Source: CAZCAQ01 sp964540135 | Lineage (GTDB): Bacteria > Patescibacteriota > WWE3 > UBA101185 > UBA10185 | Direction: 5' to 3' | NCBI GenBank assembly: GCA_964540135.1 | Contig: CAZILK010000002.1 | Location: 1 to 64,000, forward strand | DNA: 64,000 nt | Part shown: in pieces, positions 25,205-33,828 of the stretch | How the letters are laid out: each line of letters begins with the position of its first letter | Position numbering within the stretch: the first letter of the stretch is position 1 | Position numbers and translations under genes: made by a program | Notes under the pieces: model-generated | Seen by the model: only the letters and a program-made list of their open reading frames with translations | The model's database searches: none | What the model was told of the DNA's origin: nothing

Positions 25205-26272
25205 CTAAAAAGTAAGTAGCCCTTCTTTAATTATATTCCTTGCATCTTTTACAACAGATTGGGTTAAACCAGTAAACAAAACTACTTGTTTATCATAATT
25301 ATAAAATACAAGTCCAAGCGTTCCCCCGACAACAGATGCCTCAAAGGTATCAAAGCCAGCCCCTTTAACTGTAATTTTAGCTTTTTCACCAGCCGGGACT
25401 GGGATTGTTAGTATTTGCTGAACTGGAAGCTGAAATACCTGCCTTGTCCCAACCTGAGTTTCAACGTAGCATTCAGCAGCTCCAGGAAGCTTAACAAAGG
25501 TACCTGCAGAAAATACATATGGCACTTCTGAAATTGAGAATCCTTCAATGTCCTTAGCATGTTGCTTTTCTAAGTTTAAAAAGTGAGTTTTAACATTCTG
25601 AGTATCAAGAGTAATTCTATAAATCCCTGGCTTATCTATCAAATCAAGCATAAGAAGATAGGTGCTTTCTTTTTCAAGGCCGTAGTAAAAAAACCTATCT
25701 CCAGTAAATAAAACATCATGTCCAACCTTATAATCAAAGCCTGTGGCTGGATCTTTTGGACTTACTAAGTTTTTCAGGTAGTAAAGTGAATCATCATATA
25801 AGTTTTGCGAAAACTCATCTGTTGGGTAGTTAAATGGGTAGATATCCATGTTTGAGAGTGTATTAAGCTTTTCTTCCTCAGAATAAACACCAATGTTGCC
25901 TTTTAGATATGGATCGGCATAAATATACCTCCCGTTTTGCATATAAAAAAAATTAGAACAAAAAAAGTGAGAGATTTGAGACTCATATAGTGGTGAGATA
26001 TTGAGTGAGTTCGGATACCGGTTACTAATTACTGAATCAAATGCAGAACATAAAACAACTGTTACACCTTCTTCTTTTAACCCAAAGGGTTTTAAAAACT
26101 CTTCAATGAAAGATTTAACAATGGCTCTTTTTTCATCGTCTGAATAAAATTGATGCAGAATATTAAACGGCAAGGTTTCAAAAACTGTTTTTTTTGACTT
26201 CTTTTCGTCGATATAGAAAAGACCTGCGGATATTACTGAGGAGCCAATATACAATGATAGAACAGGTATCAT
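25205..26272 (-). CDS. unknown protein, possible actin/MutL-like fold
   Basis: 355 aa without membrane segments. The start (PVLSLYIGSSVISAGLFY) and a late GGTLGLVFYNYDKQVVLF segment are vaguely like the two phosphate loops of actin-like or GlmL/MutL-type ATPases, but the match is weak and the central region (about 60-240) is unfamiliar. It is always possible that this is a lineage-specific scaffold. It heads the unit containing the KOW-like protein and the two proteases, with TAAACT 6 nt before its ATG (26279-26284). Confidence 0.65.
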   Translation of the reverse strand: MIPVLSLYIGSSVISAGLFYIDEKKSKKTVFETLPFNILHQFYSDDEKRAIVKSFIEEFLKPFGLKEEGVTVVLCSAFDSVISNRYPNSLNISPLYESQISHFFCSNFFYMQNGRYIYADPYLKGNIGVYSEEEKLNTLSNMDIYPFNYPTDEFSQNLYDDSLYYLKNLVSPKDPATGFDYKVGHDVLFTGDRFFYYGLEKESTYLLMLDLIDKPGIYRITLDTQNVKTHFLNLEKQHAKDIEGFSISEVPYVFSAGTFVKLPGAAECYVETQVGTRQVFQLPVQQILTIPVPAGEKAKITVKGAGFDTFEASVVGGTLGLVFYNYDKQVVLFTGLTQSVVKDARNIIKEGLLTF

Positions 26273-26345
26273 GTAAAAAGTTTAACATTTAAGTAGATGT
26301 ATAGAAAGAGTTCAACTAAGTAAAAAGCTGGCTAGTAGTGAATTT

Positions 26346-26582
26346 CTACAAAGAATGTTGATCTGTGTAAGGTAGCATTGCCATAAATCTGGCTTTTTTT
26401 ATTTCAGTTGAGATTTTTCTTTGATGTGAACTACAGTTTCCGGATCTTTTGCCTTGAATGATCTTACCTCTGTCTGAAATAAATCTTCTAAGTATCAGAT
26501 TATCCTTGTAACTTGGTTCGCTACCGTTACTACAAAAGTAGCAGTTTGTTGGTTTTTTACTTTTAGTACCTGGTTTGTTCAT
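26346..26582 (-). CDS. rpsR: 30S ribosomal protein S18
   Basis: 78 aa with the S18 core DNLILRRFISDRGKI and KARFMAMLPY. A zinc-binding-type Cys pair (CYFC) and a third Cys (GNC) are retained, as in the C+ form of S18. It binds S6 and helps form the small-subunit platform. The order rpsF-ssb-rpsR is standard, but rplI (L9), which normally follows, is not here. Confidence 0.95.
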   Translation of the reverse strand: MNKPGTKSKKPTNCYFCSNGSEPSYKDNLILRRFISDRGKIIQGKRSGNCSSHQRKISTEIKKARFMAMLPYTDQHSL

Positions 26583-26587
26583 ATATT

Positions 26588-27070
26588 TTACTCTTGCGAG
26601 TCACTAATTTGATCTAAAATATTATCAATATCAACATCATCGACTGCTGTATTTGAAGAGATATCGGATGCCGGATCTAATGGCTGACCTGCTGGATCAT
26701 CTGAAACATAACCAGAGCTATCTCCAACTCCCATTTTCTTTGAGTTTAAGATGATCATTTCGTCAATTACAACTTCAGTTTTGTATTTCTTTTCCCCTTG
26801 ATCGTTACTCCACTCTCTTGTTTGTAGTCTTCCTTCAACATAAACTTTGGTTCCTTTTGCTAAAAGCTGAGAACAAAGCTCTCCTAGTTTTCCCCAAGCT
26901 ACGATGTTATGAAAATCAGCAGCTTCTTTTTTCTGGCCATCAACATTCCATTCTCTGTTTGTTGCAAGTCCAAAGCTCCCTACTGCTGTTCCCTGTGGGG
27001 TATATCTAAGTTCTGGATCCCTTGTTAGGTTTCCGATTAACATTACTTTATTAAGGCTTCGTGCTGACAT
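26588..27070 (-). CDS. ssb: single-stranded DNA-binding protein
   Basis: 160 aa. An OB fold (SLNKVMLIGNLTRDPELRYTPQGTAVGSF, split here only for reading) occupies about 1-110. A flexible Gly/Asp/Pro-rich tail ends in an acidic segment (DNILDQISDSQE) in place of the classic DDDIPF tip. It protects single-stranded DNA and recruits repair partners through the tail. A strong AAGGAGA ribosome-binding site precedes the ATG. It lies between rpsF and rpsR. Confidence 0.96.
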   Translation of the reverse strand: MSARSLNKVMLIGNLTRDPELRYTPQGTAVGSFGLATNREWNVDGQKKEAADFHNIVAWGKLGELCSQLLAKGTKVYVEGRLQTREWSNDQGEKKYKTEVVIDEMIILNSKKMGVGDSSGYVSDDPAGQPLDPASDISSNTAVDDVDIDNILDQISDSQE

Positions 27071-27094
27071 TGTTCTCCTTAGCTCTACTAGCTC

Positions 27095-27376
27095 TTAGCT
27101 GGTAGTAATTAAATACCTTAGTATTGAATCCATATAATTAAGTTTAGATTTAAGTTCAGTAACTTTAGACTCATCCAGTGATATATCAAAAACATCATAA
27201 AAACCATCAATTTGGTTTTTGACTTGATATGCAAACTTGCGTTTACCTAAGTAGTCGTGTTTTGAAAGTGTGCCACCAAGAGATGTTATAACAGCAGTTA
27301 TAGCCTGTGCTTCTTCTTTAGCTTTGTCCTCTGATAAACTGCTTTTTATGATGCTCATTAGTTCGTAATTTTTCAT
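27095..27376 (-). CDS. rpsF: 30S ribosomal protein S6
   Basis: 93 aa, the size of a minimal S6 with the expected MKNYELMSIIKSSL start and KRKFAYQVK motif. It pairs with S18, encoded two genes downstream, and ssb lies between. TATTAT lies 9 nt upstream of the ATG, so the mRNA leader is probably about 3 nt; S6 operon mRNA binding sites known from other bacteria would not fit there. Confidence 0.94.
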   Translation of the reverse strand: MKNYELMSIIKSSLSEDKAKEEAQAITAVITSLGGTLSKHDYLGKRKFAYQVKNQIDGFYDVFDISLDESKVTELKSKLNYMDSILRYLITTS

Positions 27377-27537
27377 ATTTTTCAGATAATACTGCCTTTT
27401 GTTGTTTTTGGGAAGATTCTTAAGTCTTATGGTAATAGAATTTCCTCAAACCTTAGGCACAGGGAATGATATCGCAAACCTTGCAATAAATCAACAATTA
27501 CTAACAGCGAGCTAAAGCCGTGGTCTCCTATTACAGG

Positions 27538-28674
27538 CTATACGGCAAATCTAAATTCAACAACATCGCCATCATTCATAACGTATTCACGCCCTTCAAG
27601 CCTAACAAGGCCACGGTCCAAAGCTGCTTTCCAGGTACCGCATTCTGCATAATTTTTATATGAACAAATCTGAGCACTAATGAAACCTCTTTCGAAATCG
27701 GTATGAATCTTGCCTGCTGCTTGAGGAGCCTTAGTGCCTTTAGTATAGGTCCAGGCATGAATTTCTTTAGGTCCTGCTGTAAAGTATGTTTCAAGTTTTA
27801 AGATGTCGTAAGCTCTCTTAATTAGCTTATCAAGCCCGCTAACATTAAAGCCTAGACTTTCCATAAACTCTTCTCTCTCGTTTTCTGGCAAAGAAGCAAG
27901 CTCCTCCTCTATTTTAGCAGAGATTTTTAAAGCTTTTGTGGGGTCAAAGCCGTATTGAGTACTGTCTATGCCTAATATCTCTGATATGTCCTTATCTAAA
28001 GCATCTTCTGCAACGTTAAAAACATAAAGCATGGGTTTTAGAGTTAATAATGAGAATTCTTGCGCTATTTTAAGTTCTGAAGCACTAAGATCTGCCAAGC
28101 TAGCTGGTTTTCCGGACTGTAATGTTTGAGTAAGTTTCTTGCGCACATTAGCCTTTTCTCCGCTTTCCAGGCTCTTTCCTTTTTTTATTTCATCGGACAT
28201 CTTTTCTGTTCGTTTATCCAGAGACTGCAAATCTGCATAAATTAATTCTAGATTTATTATTTCAAGATCTGATTTTGGATCGGTCGACCCTTCACGAACA
28301 ATTCCAGAATCTTCAAAAGCTCGGACAAGATGAACAACAGCGTCAACTTCTCGGATGTGACCTAAAAATTGGTTACCAAGTCCTTCCCCTTTGTGAGCAC
28401 CTTTTACAAGACCTGCAATATCATAAAACTTAACAACAGCAGGGATGATCTTTTCTGGTACTTCTTTATGAGTGAATTTTGATTGAAATTCATCTTTTAC
28501 AAGCTGTGCAAGTTTTGGAATTCTAAGGTCAGGTACTTCTACAATACCTACATTAGGCTCTATTGTTGCAAAAGGATAGTTTGCAGCTAAAGCTACTTGT
28601 TTTTTAAGAAGTGCATTAAAAAGTGTTGATTTTCCAACATTTGGAAGCCCAACAATTCCAATAGTTAATGACAT
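27538..28674 (-). CDS. ychF: ribosome-associated GTPase/ATPase YchF (OLA1 family)
   Basis: 378 aa. Contains the P-loop GLPNVGKSTLFN, the G3 motif DIAGLVKGAHKGEGLG, and the family-specific NVAED in place of NKxD, explaining its preference for ATP. A coiled-coil insert follows, and a C-terminal TGS domain (TYTKGTKAPQAAGKIH). YchF binds ribosomes and takes part in stress control. TATAAT at 28681-28686 is exactly 6 nt from the ATG, a consensus leaderless arrangement. Confidence 0.96.
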   Translation of the reverse strand: MSLTIGIVGLPNVGKSTLFNALLKKQVALAANYPFATIEPNVGIVEVPDLRIPKLAQLVKDEFQSKFTHKEVPEKIIPAVVKFYDIAGLVKGAHKGEGLGNQFLGHIREVDAVVHLVRAFEDSGIVREGSTDPKSDLEIINLELIYADLQSLDKRTEKMSDEIKKGKSLESGEKANVRKKLTQTLQSGKPASLADLSASELKIAQEFSLLTLKPMLYVFNVAEDALDKDISEILGIDSTQYGFDPTKALKISAKIEEELASLPENEREEFMESLGFNVSGLDKLIKRAYDILKLETYFTAGPKEIHAWTYTKGTKAPQAAGKIHTDFERGFISAQICSYKNYAECGTWKAALDRGLVRLEGREYVMNDGDVVEFRFAV

Positions 28675-28786
28675 AAAGGCATTATAGCTTATAAGCTTTT
28701 ACAAATCTTCAGTTTAACTATCTTAATTTCACTCTTTTACAAAGACTAGCTATATGTCCTAAAATACCTAACCTGACTTTATAAGT

Positions 28787-29155
28787 CTATTGTAAAGTGT
28801 TTGAAATACGAACCTTTCCAAAGTAGCCTAACTTTAGAAGTTCTTTATCTCGTGTTAAAAAGATTGAACAATTGTAAGCTACTGAAGCATGCAATTGCAT
28901 ATTATCTTCAAAGTCTTTTGTTGGTCCAAGCGCTGCTTTTCTAGAATCAGCTACTGAGATGTCGACCAGATTAAACGTTTCAAATACTGCGTCTAGTTTA
29001 GAATTTGGAACAGAATGCTTATAAATATACATCCAGGTAGAAACTGCCTGTATTGAGACAAATAAAGAGTGCTTTGACAGCTTCTTGATCAACGACTCTT
29101 CCCTATCCTCAACTGTGTCTATAAAGACATTAGTATCAAGAAATATCTTTTCCAT
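28787..29155 (-). CDS. PIN-domain toxin (VapC-like)
   Basis: 122 aa. PIN ribonuclease fold with D7 (LDTN), the DFED cluster (D81, E83, D84) and D103 in LTRDKELL. The second acidic position, normally Glu in helix 2, appears to be missing: the segment reads QAVSTWMYIY. Activity may therefore be altered. Its start overlaps the antitoxin gene by 20 bases, the classic type II toxin-antitoxin layout with the antitoxin first. Confidence 0.82.
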   Translation of the reverse strand: MEKIFLDTNVFIDTVEDREESLIKKLSKHSLFVSIQAVSTWMYIYKHSVPNSKLDAVFETFNLVDISVADSRKAALGPTKDFEDNMQLHASVAYNCSIFLTRDKELLKLGYFGKVRISNTLQ

Positions 29156-29402
29156 ATTTGTCAGTTAAATGCTTTAAATAAATTTCTTTTCTTTTTGTGT
29201 ATGAGATTTTCTTGCCGGTTGAAAGAAGTGCTACAACTTTTCTTAACTGTGCAAGTGTAGCCACTTTTGGTTCTTGTTCGTAAGGCTCAACTATACCTAT
29301 TACTTTGGATCTGTGAAGTAGATAAACACTCTCCCCTCTTTTTAAAGAATCCCTGAGAACAAGTGTTTTTTTCCTAAGATCAGATGTATTTAAATAATTC
29401 AT
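29136..29402 (-). CDS. Phd/YefM-type antitoxin
   Basis: 88 aa. The N-terminal half matches Phd/YefM folds (NTSDLRKKTLVLRDSLKRGESVYLLHRSKVIGIVEP), which bind operator DNA as dimers. The C-terminal half is basic and helical and would wrap the PIN toxin encoded next. It starts 6 nt after a TATTGT -10 box with a perfect TTGACA at -35, overlapped by a palindrome, so autoregulation is likely. Confidence 0.82.
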   Translation of the reverse strand: MNYLNTSDLRKKTLVLRDSLKRGESVYLLHRSKVIGIVEPYEQEPKVATLAQLRKVVALLSTGKKISYTKRKEIYLKHLTDKYGKDIS

Positions 29403-29408
29403 ACACCT

Positions 29409-29447
29409 ACAATATGATCTTTTAAGTGTACTGTCAAGTGTACACTT
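29409..29447 (-). promoter_or_regulatory. toxin-antitoxin promoter with overlapping operator
   Basis: Read on the minus strand: TTGACA (29432-29437), 17-bp spacer, TATTGT (29409-29414), 6 nt, ATG. The perfect 12-bp palindrome AAGTGTACACTT (29436-29447) abuts and overlaps the -35 box, and a half site AAGTGTAC lies at 29424-29431 within the spacer. This fits binding of the antitoxin as dimers over its own promoter. Confidence 0.75.
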
Positions 29448-29493
29448 GGGTATATTTTTAGTTAAGTGTTTATCTTATATCACCTTAAGAGGC

Positions 29494-31446
29494 TTGTATG
29501 TTAACATTTATAAAGTGTTTAAAAAGATACTGCCCTATTTTTTTATAATATTCATTAGTATGCCAACATCTAAAGCTTTAGATGTTTTACCTCCAACAAC
29601 AACGCATACTCAGACACCAAGCTCACCTGATGGTAATAACGGTTGGTACAAGTCGCTTGTTAACTTCACACTCCAAGCAACAGATCTTGACTCCGGCGTC
29701 AAAGAAATTAACTACCAGATAGATGGCGGGACTTGGCAAAAGGTCAGTTTTACAAATACTATAAACCTTGCACCAAACCCTTCTTTTGAAACAACTGGCT
29801 CTACAACAACAACTATTGATAGCTGGGAAGCAACTGTAGTTGATGCAAACGGCGTTTATTCTCAGGACAGTATAGAGTCATTAACCGGATATGAAACCTC
29901 ATCTGCAAAAATAGTAGCAACAGCCGGAGCTTGGCACGGTATAAACAACAAAGACTTCTTTGCACCGGCACAGCCTTTCTCCAGCATGACATCAAGCATT
30001 TGGGTAAAAACATCTGGACTCACAGGCAGTGTATATTTTAAGATTTACTCACTTGGGGCTGATGATAGTGTTGTACTTCTAGGAACAAGTCCTGCTGTAA
30101 CAACTGATGTAACTTGGACAAAACTCAGTCTTGATGTAACTGTAACTCAAGCAAACTCAATCGGAATCTACATGGATGCAGGCATTCAAGGTTCTGGCAC
30201 TGTATATTTTGATGCAGTAACCTTGACAGCAAGTCCTCTGTCAACGTTTACAACCTTTTCTGTTGGTAGTGATAGCGAAGAACACTTTGTTGCCTATTAC
30301 AGTGTTGATAATGCAGGCAATACAGAGCTGTATTCTTGTAATATCCCCCTTGTTAATTGTGTTAAATTCAAGCAAGACACAACAGCACCTGGAAACTGGC
30401 ACGATTCTGGTGCGTTTAGAGGGCTTTTTGGCCCTTCTCACGAGCTTTATGTCTACACAACAGTTGAAGATGAAACTTCAGGACTGTCAGTTTTTTCAGA
30501 TAAATACCAGTATCAAACGGATGTAAACCCTGGATCATTTGGGAAATTTTCAAACTTACTCTCGTGTAATAGTACTTGGCAACCAAACACCTGGATGTTT
30601 TTAATCACTCCCCCATTTCAAAACGGTGTTCACAGCGGATACATCATAACTTTAAAAACAGACTTCTGTAATAACGACTGGAAAACATGCAAAACAGTTA
30701 GATTTTTCGCTCAAGATATGGCCGGAAACACTGCCACCAAAGACTATTGTATTAACGGTCCTTGGGTTAAAGCAACCGGTGAAGGGGCTATTAGATCAAA
30801 CCAAAATATCAGTATGCTCTCTGAAGCCAATGGAGATAATACAGATGGTCTTCTTGAAGCCAAAGGACCCTATATTGACTTTTTCACCTCTTCTAAAAAC
30901 TGGAAGTTAAAGAATGGACCACTAATTGCTGCAAAAGACTATGCTTACTACTCAACACTCGCGCCTAATAAAACAAGTGTCAATACAACTCTCTCTGCTG
31001 CAACAGGAGTCTACATAAAAAATGGCAATTTTAATATTACGAGTTCAGCACTGCCAAACGCATATAGAACAAGTAACTTCTCTCAGGTAGTTTTTATCAA
31101 CGGGGATTTAACAATAAGCACAAACATCGACACAACAACTCAAACAGCAGTGTTATTTATTGTTAATGGTAATGTAAATGTTGCTAAAACTGTTGATTTA
31201 ATTGAAGCCGGGATTATAGCTGATGATACTTTCTACACTGCATACAATATAGGAAACGATGAGGCTACCGGAACACTTGTGGCAAAAGGCATTTTTGAAG
31301 CAAATAAGTTTATCTTCCAAAGAACACTACAAGGAACCAACAACAATGATGTGCCGTCTGAAGATTTCACTTTTGAACCTAAATTCTTAATTCAGATGAA
31401 ACAATTCTTTGGTAACTTCAAAGTGAAATGGGACTCAGGTCAATGA
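29494..31446 (+). CDS. secreted multi-domain surface protein
   Basis: About 650 aa. The start is uncertain: TTG 29494, GTG 29515 and TTG 29446 are all in frame; each gives the same signal peptide (basic KK, hydrophobic core, SKA cleavage site). A short Ig/OmpL47-like strand repeat (ATDLDSGVKEINYQIDG) is followed by a jelly-roll, carbohydrate-binding-like domain (about 90-250). A Cys-containing domain comes next, and the C-terminal domain holds a beta-helix-like run (FINGDLTISTNID, LFIVNGNVNV). It probably faces the outside of the cell, possibly for attachment to a host. No anchoring motif is seen at the C-terminus. Confidence 0.75.
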   Translation: MYVNIYKVFKKILPYFFIIFISMPTSKALDVLPPTTTHTQTPSSPDGNNGWYKSLVNFTLQATDLDSGVKEINYQIDGGTWQKVSFTNTINLAPNPSFETTGSTTTTIDSWEATVVDANGVYSQDSIESLTGYETSSAKIVATAGAWHGINNKDFFAPAQPFSSMTSSIWVKTSGLTGSVYFKIYSLGADDSVVLLGTSPAVTTDVTWTKLSLDVTVTQANSIGIYMDAGIQGSGTVYFDAVTLTASPLSTFTTFSVGSDSEEHFVAYYSVDNAGNTELYSCNIPLVNCVKFKQDTTAPGNWHDSGAFRGLFGPSHELYVYTTVEDETSGLSVFSDKYQYQTDVNPGSFGKFSNLLSCNSTWQPNTWMFLITPPFQNGVHSGYIITLKTDFCNNDWKTCKTVRFFAQDMAGNTATKDYCINGPWVKATGEGAIRSNQNISMLSEANGDNTDGLLEAKGPYIDFFTSSKNWKLKNGPLIAAKDYAYYSTLAPNKTSVNTTLSAATGVYIKNGNFNITSSALPNAYRTSNFSQVVFINGDLTISTNIDTTTQTAVLFIVNGNVNVAKTVDLIEAGIIADDTFYTAYNIGNDEATGTLVAKGIFEANKFIFQRTLQGTNNNDVPSEDFTFEPKFLIQMKQFFGNFKVKWDSGQ

Positions 31447-31448
31447 GG

Positions 31449-32840
31449 TTAAGATTTTCTTTTTAGTTTAAAACTATTCCCAACATCCTCAACAACAAAG
31501 CCTTCTTGCTCTATTTGTTTTCTTAATAGGTCAGCTTTTTCCCAAATCCCGCCTCTCCTATACTCGTTTCTTGTTTTTGCCATATCAACAATGTTCTGAG
31601 GAATTTCGTATCCTATGTGATCAGCTAGGTTAAAGCCTAAGAATTCATCCATTTTAAGTAGTGTTGCAACTTTAATCGGTTCCGGAGTACTTGCTTTAAT
31701 GAGTTCCCATACAAAAGAAACGGCTTTTGGTACATTTAAATCAGCGTTAAGGCTGTCTTTAAATTTCTCAAGGAGTGCCTTGTCAGGTAATGCTCCCTTC
31801 TCTTCTTTATAGGTACTTATAATGTCATAGAGTTTAGTTAATGCGTTTTGAGCATGCTGCATTGCATCCCACGTAAAATTTTGGTTTGTTCTATAGTGGG
31901 CTGTCATATAAAAATATCTAAGAGCTAACGGATTAAATCCTTTGTGTTTAATGTCCTCAACTGTATAGCCGTTGCCAAGACTCTTACCCATCTTCCCACC
32001 GTCTACCTGAAGATGTGCTCCGTGTAACCACACATTTACAAAATGCTGTCCGGTAGCACACTCGCTTTGAGCAATTTCGTTTGGATGATGAATCATCTTA
32101 TGGTCTTCCCCACCCATATGAAGATCAATTGTACTTCCTAGTTCTTTCATTGCCATAGCTGAGCACTCAACATGCCAACCAGGAAAACCTTTACCCCAAG
32201 GAGATTCCCATTCTTGCCATCTTTGTTTATCAGTTGGCGAGAACTTCCATAAAGCAAAATCAGAAGCATTTAATTTTTCAGGATTTGGTTCAACACGAGC
32301 CCCTTCTTTGATTGATTCTTTGAGGTTACCAGACATTGCACCATACTCAGGAAATTTGGATGTATCAAAATAAATGCCGTCTGAAATGGCATAGGTAAAG
32401 CCTTTTTGTTCTAAAACTTTAATGAGATCTATTTGCTCATTAATATAGTCAGTTGCTCTGGTGAATTTTTTGGGTTTAAGCAAATTTAATGACTCGTAAC
32501 TTGCTAAAAAATCTTGAATATAGAAATTAGCTACTTCTTTGGCACTTCTTCCCTCACTCTCAGCTGCCTTTTCAAGCCTATCATCGCCTATATTAGCATC
32601 TCCTAAATTATCTCCCGTTAAATGCCCAACATCAGTCAAATTCATTATAAAAGTGACTTTATAGCCATTCATAAGTAGGGTTCTATGGAGAAAATCTGAA
32701 GTTGTAAATGTCCTAAAGTTCCCTATGTGTTGATAAAAGTAAACTGTTGGTCCGCAGGTATAAAGAGTTACATTTTTTGGATCAAGTGGCTTAAATTCTT
32801 CTGTTTGTCTTGTTAATGAGTTATGTAGATAAATTGCCAT
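31449..32840 (-). CDS. cysS: cysteinyl-tRNA synthetase
   Basis: 463 aa, class I. The HIGH motif appears as HIGN (YQHIGNFRTF), the KMSKS motif as KMGKS (GGKMGKSLGN), and the zinc site uses Cys in YTCGPTVY and ECSAM plus the His of MGGEDHKMIHHPNE. It charges tRNA-Cys. Its stop lies 2 bases from the stop of the convergent surface-protein gene. TAAAAT at 32848-32853, 7 nt upstream of the ATG, suggests a leaderless message. Confidence 0.96.
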   Translation of the reverse strand: MAIYLHNSLTRQTEEFKPLDPKNVTLYTCGPTVYFYQHIGNFRTFTTSDFLHRTLLMNGYKVTFIMNLTDVGHLTGDNLGDANIGDDRLEKAAESEGRSAKEVANFYIQDFLASYESLNLLKPKKFTRATDYINEQIDLIKVLEQKGFTYAISDGIYFDTSKFPEYGAMSGNLKESIKEGARVEPNPEKLNASDFALWKFSPTDKQRWQEWESPWGKGFPGWHVECSAMAMKELGSTIDLHMGGEDHKMIHHPNEIAQSECATGQHFVNVWLHGAHLQVDGGKMGKSLGNGYTVEDIKHKGFNPLALRYFYMTAHYRTNQNFTWDAMQHAQNALTKLYDIISTYKEEKGALPDKALLEKFKDSLNADLNVPKAVSFVWELIKASTPEPIKVATLLKMDEFLGFNLADHIGYEIPQNIVDMAKTRNEYRRGGIWEKADLLRKQIEQEGFVVEDVGNSFKLKRKS

Positions 32841-32910
32841 TGAAGGGATTTTAGAATTAATTTTGTATTAGGGCAAGGGAAACAATATAAATAATGCGAT
32901 TGTTTAGAAA

Positions 32911-32937
32911 TTGACAAATAAACGATATATATATATT
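32911..32937 (+). promoter_or_regulatory. leaderless promoter of the 32.9 kb gene
   Basis: TTGACA (32911-32916), a 15-bp spacer and TATATT (32932-32937), with the ATG exactly 6 nt further on. The spacer is short; other TA-rich registers in the ATATAT run would give 13-17 bp. Confidence 0.55.
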
Positions 32938-32943
32938 TCGATA

Positions 32944-33198
32944 ATGACAGATGGTATAAGAAAAGTTGATGAATTAGATGCGATGTTGGCTATTTCACGT
33001 GCGGATATTATACAGGCAGCTTGGGCAGCGGGAAAAATAAGCGATGATGAAGCAGGACACTTAATGGCTATGAATACGGACAGAGAAATTGTAGATGAAG
33101 CTAGGGCTCAAGCAGAAGAAGGTAGTTTCCCACTTGGTTCATTTACCGGAAATATTGGGCAACTTTTACTTAAAGATTACGGTCCTAAGACTAGTTAG
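32944..33198 (+). CDS. small protein of unknown function
   Basis: 84 aa from the ATG at 32944; an in-frame TTG at 32911 is part of the -35 box and therefore unlikely. Acidic and helical, with no signal peptide (TDGIRKVDELDAMLAISRADIIQAAWAAGK). No motif is recognised. Its end overlaps the recR stop on the other strand by 4 bases. The well-formed promoter is the main support. Confidence 0.6.
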   Translation: MTDGIRKVDELDAMLAISRADIIQAAWAAGKISDDEAGHLMAMNTDREIVDEARAQAEEGSFPLGSFTGNIGQLLLKDYGPKTS

Positions 33199-33815
33199 AA
33201 CTCCCCTCTCCCCTCAAGAGCACGACTTAGAGTGTTATCATCTGCATATTCAATATCACCACCAACCGGAAGTCCTCTTGCGATTCTTGTTATTTTTACT
33301 CTTGTTCCAAAGTCTTGGTTTTTAAGGAGTTTTGAAATATACATAGCTGTTGATTCCCCTTCCATACCTGTATTTGTTGAAAGAATTATTTCCACTGTTT
33401 TAGTTTCATCTGTAAGTAGTTTGATAACTCTTTCAAGAAGGCTATCGATGTAGAGTTCTTCAGGTCCTATATTTTCAAGCGGGTTAACAAGCCCGTGAAG
33501 AACATGGTATGTTCCTTTATAACCAGTCTTTTCAAATGCAAAGACATCTAAAGGTCCTGCTACAACAGCAATTGTGTATTTGTCTCGCGAGTAATCAGAG
33601 CAGATACTGCAGAATGCTGATTCTGCAATGTTTTTACAGGTATCGCATTTTTGAATATTAGTTTTTAAATTTAGAAATGAATTTCCCATCTTTTCAAGTT
33701 CACTTTGTGGGAAGTTTAAAAGGTAAAACGTGAGTCTTTGAGCAGTTTTTGGTCCAATACCTGGTAAACGTTCAAAGGTTTCTATTAGGTTTGTCAGGGA
33801 TTTTGGTATTTTCAC
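33195..33815 (-). CDS. recR: recombination protein RecR
   Basis: 206 aa, full length. Helix-hairpin-helix LPGIGPKTAQRL, a C4 zinc finger (CDTC and CSIC) and a Toprim domain (IAVVAGPLDVFAFEKTG, LSTNTGMEGESTAMY). RecR acts with RecO/RecF to load RecA at gaps. It lies 13 bases after dnaX; ybaB, usually between the two, is missing. The start is GTG. Confidence 0.96.
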   Translation of the reverse strand: MKIPKSLTNLIETFERLPGIGPKTAQRLTFYLLNFPQSELEKMGNSFLNLKTNIQKCDTCKNIAESAFCSICSDYSRDKYTIAVVAGPLDVFAFEKTGYKGTYHVLHGLVNPLENIGPEELYIDSLLERVIKLLTDETKTVEIILSTNTGMEGESTAMYISKLLKNQDFGTRVKITRIARGLPVGGDIEYADDNTLSRALEGRGEF

Positions 33816-33828
33816 GAGTCAAATTGTC

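Noticed and set aside
29446..29493. TTG at 29446 as the start of the surface protein
   Set aside because: It lies in the toxin-antitoxin operator palindrome and would add about 16 residues before the signal peptide without a binding site.
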